Part shown: in pieces, positions 59,832-64,000 of the stretch
Layout: each line of letters starts with the position of its first letter
How positions within the stretch are numbered: position 1 is the stretch's first letter
Assembly: GCF_023053635.1 (NCBI RefSeq)
Contig: NC_086183.1
Span: 34,205,501-34,269,500, forward strand
From: Elgaria multicarinata webbii
Lineage: Eukaryota; Chordata; Lepidosauria; Squamata; Anguidae
DNA: 64,000 nt
Direction: 5' to 3'
Position numbers and translations under genes: made by a program
Notes under the pieces: model-generated
Seen by the model: only the letters and a program-made list of their open reading frames with translations
What the model was told of the DNA's origin: nothing
Database searches by the model: none

Positions 59832-59838
59832 TGACGCA
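59832..59838 (-). promoter_or_regulatory. FOSB: FAP-type AP-1/CRE-like site in the FOSB promoter
   Basis: TGCGTCA on the minus strand, five bases after the SRE. The c-fos promoter has the same site in the same place beside its SRE. Confidence 0.7.
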
Positions 59839-59843
59839 ATTAG

Positions 59844-59853
59844 CCATATATGG
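59844..59853 (-). promoter_or_regulatory. FOSB: Serum response element (CArG box) in the FOSB promoter
   Basis: CCATATATGG is a perfect CC(A/T)6GG box, about 220 bases upstream of the TATA box. It is the SRF site expected for serum and growth-factor induction. Confidence 0.85.
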
Positions 59854-59888
59854 TCTTGTCTCTCTGTGTTTGTTTGGTATCCTAGCAA

Positions 59889-59896
59889 TGACGTCA
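59889..59896 (-). promoter_or_regulatory. FOSB: Cyclic-AMP response element in the FOSB promoter
   Basis: TGACGTCA, the full palindromic CRE, lies 35 bases upstream of the SRE. It is the expected CREB/ATF site. Confidence 0.8.
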
Positions 59897-60505
59897 GAGG
59901 GAATCCCTTTCTCACAGCCGAGTCGCTGCTGCTGCGGCGGCGGCGGCGGCGGCGGCTTTTGTCGGGTATTAATAGAAACTTTTACTACCATTCTAGAAAT
60001 GGTTTGAAATCTCGGTGAGGAGGAAAATGCAAATCCCACGCACACCTCAGCGGCCTGGCTAAGGGTTCAACACCCCCCCTCCCCATACACCCAGATGCAA
60101 GGCGCTTTAACGCTGTCAGCCCAGTGCTGCTGCTGCTGCTGCCGCCGTTTTGATTGATTGGCTGTCGGGTTGGAACCACCAAGAAAATAATTCACACATA
60201 ACCCTTAACTTAGGGAACTCACTACTGTAAGATGTAATGAGGGTCCTAGAAGGGGGGGGGGGATAGTGTGTGTATGTGTGGCGGGTGTGTGTGTGTTAAA
60301 CAAATTCCACTTAGCACTTGCAATATACAATTTCACCTTCCGGACTGGGAATATGATTGAGAGGTGGTACAAAAACTATAGGCAATGTATCATTTGGCTT
60401 ACTTTACGTGCCTCCCAGCCCCCGCCACACGCACACACCTTAACGTTTATGATATGTTGGCAAACTGATCCAGAGTTTTCTTAATCCTTTAGATAGATGC
60501 TAAAG

Positions 60506-60708
60506 GGAAGAGCTGTAGCGCAACGGCAGGGCACATGGTTTCCATAACCAAACGGTCACCCAGCAGCTCCATCCTCGGCAACCCCAGGTCTGGCTGGGAG
60601 AGAAAGACCCGTGTGCCTGGAAACCTGGAAAGCTGCTGCCAGTCAGTGTGGACAACACAATGCTAGACAAACCCATGGCGAGACTCGGTACAAGGCAACT
60701 CCCAATGA
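60506..60708 (+). mobile_element. tRNA-derived SINE
   Basis: A degenerate head (GAGCTGTAGCGCAACGGCAG) is followed by the conserved body: CTGGCTGGGAGAGAAAGACC, CTGCTGCCAGTCAGTGTGGA, CAATGCTAGACAAACCC and ACTCGGTACAAGGCAAC. It is the family of 31463-31690. Confidence 0.7.
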
Positions 60709-61030
60709 CAGGAGTTAATTTCTAAGCAGGGAGGTGCTGGGGTTCATGCTGCCCTGGAAGCTGACCCTTCCACCCCACCCCACCACTGCAGGTGTGGGGG
60801 AGGGCCTCTGCTGGGGATTCCATGGGGATAACTGTCGAGGGGAAACGAGGAAGCAGAAATATTCTCTGTGGTCCAACCCACACACTGGCCTTCCTCTTCT
60901 TGCCTTATCTGACCTTTCTATGGGGTTATGTAAGAGCAAGTTCTCACAGGCGCACACACCCACATACACACCCGCAACCCAAGCCTTTTGACTTCAGTCC
61001 ATGTGCTCTTGATAAAATCCTCACTTGCTA

Positions 61031-61133
61031 GGCCAGCCTTCTCCAACCTGGTGCCCTCCAGATGTTTGGACTACATCAATGCAGCAAGCGTTTATTGTTC
61101 CCCACCTTGATCAAAATGAAGAGGCGGACAAGA

Positions 61134-61167
<34 letters not shown>

Positions 61168-61235
61168 GCCAGGCATGATGGGAGTTGTAGTCTAAAACAT
61201 CTGGAGGGTGCCGGGTTGAAGAAGGCTGTTCTAGA
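61031..61235. mobile_element. hAT-type MITE interrupted by an (AAT)n-tailed insert
   Basis: GCCAGCCTTCTCCAACCTGG and TCCAGATGTTTGGACTACAT form the left arm; ATGGGAGTTGTAGTCTAAAA and GGGTTGAAGAAGGCTG form the right arm. Between them 61074-61166 holds a foreign piece ending in about 10 AAT units. Confidence 0.7.
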
Positions 61236-61428
61236 CTGCGGCTGGGAATTCTCCAGGAGACATTGCGATATTTGGAATAAAGTGGAAAATGCAGCTTCTT
61301 CAGCGTATTGATTGCACCAGAAAAGTCATAACAGGACTCCTCCCTGGCTCCTTTGGGATGATCACCTCTGGGTGAGGTTTTAAATTCACAAGATTGCGGT
61401 CTGTCCCCCAAGGTTAATAGATCCAGAG

Positions 61429-61563
61429 CAGCCTTTCTCAACCTGGGGCGCTCCAGATGTGTTGGACTACAACTCCCAGAATGCCCCAGCCAGCTCTGCT
61501 GGCTGGGGCATTCTGGGAGATGCAGTCCAACACATCTGGAGTGCCCCAGGTTGAGAACCACTG
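61429..61563. mobile_element. hAT (Buster-type) MITE, near-perfect palindrome with 8-bp target duplication
   Basis: This 135-bp element matches 19956-20090 closely, with ends CAGCCTTTCTCAACCTGG and CCAGGTTGAGAACCACTG. Flanking 8-mers ATCCAGAG (61421-61428) and ATCTAGAG (61564-61571) differ at one base. Confidence 0.9.
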
Positions 61564-61732
61564 ATCTAGAGGGTTGTCAGAGTGCCAGCGGAGTGGGTGT
61601 TCTGGCTGATATGTGTGTTTCTGCTGTCGAAGCCTTGGTCAATCTGCAGAATGCATAAGTTACACAGACGGTTGACATGCTTGTTCCTGAGCGCCTTCCC
61701 CGGATTAGAAGAGCTCCTAGAGAGAGCCACTG

Positions 61733-61968
61733 TGTTGCTGGTGGTTAGAGTATTAGACTGAGACTCAGGAGATCTGGGTTCTAGTCCCCACTCAGCCATG
61801 GTGCCCACTGGGTGACTTTGGACCCCGCAGTGACTCTCAGCCTAATCTACCTCACAAAGTTGTGATGAGGATAAAATGGGGAGGAAAAAGAGGAGGACCA
61901 TGTAATCTGCCTTGGGTTCTTTTCCGGGGGAAAGAAATATGGGATATAAACATAACAGTAAATAAAAC
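61733..61968 (+). mobile_element. tRNA-derived CORE/MIR-like SINE
   Basis: GTGGTTAGAGTATTAGACTG and GGGTTCTAGTCCCCACTC are the A/B-box head. The body GGTGACTTTGGACC, CTCAGCCTAATCTACCTCAC, GTTGTGATGAGGATAAAATG and GGGATATAAACATAACAGTA follows, with an AAATAAA tail. A minus copy lies at 63241-63465. Confidence 0.75.
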
Positions 61969-62319
61969 GTACAAATATTAGATGCAACCTACCACCACTG
62001 AGAGAATGAACTATGTCATTCAGCATCTCTTGCTCAGAAAACATTGATTTCAGTCAAGAGAACAGCCTCACTGCTAATAAAGAGGAGAGCAATCCCTGCC
62101 CGAGGAGCAAACTCCCTTTTGATCATATGAGAAAGCGCCAAGATATGACCTTTGTTGAGCCCCTCCCTGGCTTGTGGGGACATTTAGCAGGTGTTTTCAG
62201 GTAAAGTTAATCCACCCCTCCCATAGTAATGACTTTGTAAATCTCCACCCAGTAAGTAGCTGATACAGAGGCCGTAGGGGAAATTTATGTAACCTACTAG
62301 TGTTGGGGGAAAGTACGAG

Positions 62320-62320
<1 letters not shown>

Positions 62321-62354
<34 letters not shown>
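62321..62354. repeat. (CT)n microsatellite
   Basis: About 16 CT units. Confidence 0.95.
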
Positions 62355-62357
<3 letters not shown>

Positions 62358-62684
62358 CTCCCCTCCCTGTAATCCTTGTACAGGGTCTGTCTCATTTTCT
62401 TCAGCCACAGCTTTCTGATCAACTCCAGATGTACTGTAACATCTGGGATTGGGGAGTCTCCCTTGTTTTTTTACTGCATGTGGTTACTGGCCTGCCTGAA
62501 AGAGGATCCTTTTGAGCTCTAGCTGGGATCATCTGGTTTTTGTCTTGTTCTTAATTATTATTATTAAAAAATATTAGCATGCCTGCTGGTGGAAGCTCCA
62601 ATAAACCTTTGAGGCTTCCCAGTAACTCCACCCCTGTCTGCCTTCGATAATATTTAGAATGGCCAAGGATGCTTATGAAAGCAG

Positions 62685-62835
62685 AGGAACCGTGGCTCAG
62701 TGGCTGTGGCCCTGCGCAAGGTTCCGGGTTCAATCCCTGCATGCAGCTTCAGTTTGGGGGGAAAAGGACTCAACTTGCAGGGAAAGATGCTCTTTCTGTC
62801 TGAGGCCCTGGAGAATTGCTGCCATTCGGGACAGA
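62685..62835 (+). mobile_element. tRNA-derived SINE fragment
   Basis: ACCGTGGCTCAGTGGCTGTG and TTCCGGGTTCAATCCCTGCA form a tRNA-like head, followed by the body pieces GGAAAGATGCTCTTTCTG and GAGAATTGCTGCCATTCGG. The SINE continues after the MITE, at 62960-63010 (GGGCTAGATGGACAGACTCG). Confidence 0.65.
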
Positions 62836-62837
62836 TC

Positions 62838-62957
62838 CGTCTTCCTCAATCTGGCACCCTCCAGCTTGTTGGTCTCCAATTCCCATCATCCCCAACCAGC
62901 AAGGCTGTTAGAGACCCACACAGCTGGAGGTTGCCAGTTTGGGAAAGGCTGGAATAG
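62838..62957. mobile_element. hAT-type MITE inside a SINE
   Basis: CTTCCTCAATCTGGCACCCT and TTGTTGGTCTCCAATTCCCA face CAGCTGGAGGTTGCCAGTTT and GGGAAAGGCTGG. The surrounding SINE resumes on the far side, so the MITE inserted later. Confidence 0.6.
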
Positions 62958-63240
62958 ATAGATAAGGGCTGGGCTAGATGGACAGACTCGTCTCTCCCAC
63001 TGTAAGGCAGCAACTTCTGCTTTTGTTAAATCCTCCCTATCCAAATCTTTGCAGCCAGGCAGTTTTGGGTTTCTGAATTACCTGCAGAGCAGTGCTGGAT
63101 TAGATGGGTCTTTGGGCCTGGTTCACAGACACATGGACGTCACACAGTCAATTCATGTACACTTGGCCGCTGAATGTGTGAACTCCATTGAAAAGTAGCT
63201 CTGCTGTCTCATGCACACCTATGCATGGTACTGGTTTATT

Positions 63241-63465
63241 TTGTGACATTCATATCCGGCTTTTTTTCTTCCAAGGAGCCTAAGGTGGCACACACAGTCC
63301 TCCTCTTCCTCTCTGTTTTATCCTCACAGCCATCCTGTGAGGTAGGTTAGGCTGAGAGTCAGTGACTGGCCCAAAGTGACCTTACAGTTGACTGGGGACT
63401 AGAACCTGGATTTCCGGAGTCCCAGGCCACCCTGCCTCTCAACTGGTTACAGCCACCCAAGTTTT
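63241..63465 (-). mobile_element. tRNA-derived CORE/MIR-like SINE, minus strand
   Basis: On the minus strand: GGTTGAGAGG head remnant, TCTAGTCCCCAGTC, GTCACTTTGGGCCAGTCACT, CTCAGCCTAACCTACCTCAC and GGATGGCTGTGAGGATAAAA. It is the same family as 61733-61968. Confidence 0.7.
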
Positions 63466-64000
63466 ATATTAATTTGTTTTATTTATAAATGCATGTAAAT
63501 ACTGCCCCTCGTTGTAAGATTCGGGTTTGTTTGCTTGATAAACATTCATGTATGGATTTGCCCTCGTCTGATCCAACAGTGCAATTCTTATGTACTCAGT
63601 GGGTGGGAAGCAGGAAATTCATGGTACCTTGCCAAGCGGATGCCAGCCGAGTTGGGACAAAGTGATGGAAAACAATGATGACATCTGGAACTTCAGTTCA
63701 TAATCTTGGATCTCATGCCTGCTCCACTGGCTTTGAATGTAGCTCTCTCTTTGGAGTGGGTGTGCTCAAGGCCCAGGTGATTCTGACAATGTCGCCTCCC
63801 TCATCCTCGTGGTGTTTATTAATTGCATCTCCTCCGGCATTCACGGGTTCCCAGAAGCCCAAAAGACTGGAGTCGCGTTCCTATGGACAGGGAGTCTAGC
63901 AAGGGAAGGCAAAGCAGCGCTTCTAAATTAAGCTCTGTCCTCCTGCTCCTTTGTTGCTGCTAATTGCCTGCGTGCATTAGGAATGGATTTCTCTTCGCAC

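Larger units (their letters stand above)
60000..64000. other. Intergenic region upstream of FOSB
   Basis: SINE, MITE and simple-repeat copies are listed separately. I find no exon of another gene. In human the next gene on this side is ERCC1, which must lie beyond the window if synteny holds. Confidence 0.5.

Noticed and set aside
60506-60600. tRNA gene
   Set aside because: Same SINE family; the head is degenerate and the body follows directly.

Overview
This is a vertebrate nuclear window, almost certainly from a squamate reptile (probably a lizard). Four multi-exon genes can be assembled by hand from splice sites and protein similarity. The repeats fit a squamate: about ten 3'-truncated CR1 LINEs with the bird/reptile octamer tail, a Sauria-type tRNA SINE (26973-27281), other tRNA-derived SINEs, and many short palindromic DNA transposons. 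The species cannot be named from the sequence alone.

Layout: 1-2846 is repeat-bearing intergenic DNA. 2847-10064 (minus) is a gene related to SLC3A2 (4F2hc, the heavy chain of heteromeric amino-acid transporters). 10.1-17.5 kb is intergenic. 17510-24280 (minus) is PPM1N, a PP2C-type phosphatase. A GC-rich island at 25.4-26.2 kb lies between PPM1N and the divergent gene RTN2 (26101-47070, plus; reticulon 2). RTN2 ends tail-to-tail with FOSB (53249-59055, minus; AP-1 bZIP factor), whose promoter at 59.6-59.9 kb carries a TATA box, an SRE, a FAP-type site and a CRE. 60-64 kb is intergenic.

The FOSB-RTN2-PPM1N order and orientations match human 19q13.32. The SLC3A2-like gene sits on the far side of PPM1N, where human has VASP. 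Human SLC3A2, RTN3 and FOSL1 lie near each other on 11q12-q13, so this SLC3A2-like gene is best read as the second genome-duplication copy (ohnolog) of SLC3A2, kept here and absent from the human locus. Its predicted protein lacks the cysteine that links 4F2hc to its transporter light chains and lacks about 35 residues of the ectodomain. One exon junction as read here is also out of phase by one base.

The four genes do not form a pathway; their linkage is ancestral synteny. The rest of the window is dense in non-autonomous DNA transposons. Four hAT insertions have recognisable 8-bp target duplications that share a central TA, the signature of the Buster branch of hAT transposases. One of them is nested in an older inverted-repeat element. 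There are also degenerate Penelope-like remnants with hammerhead-ribozyme-like cores and one possible solitary LTR.
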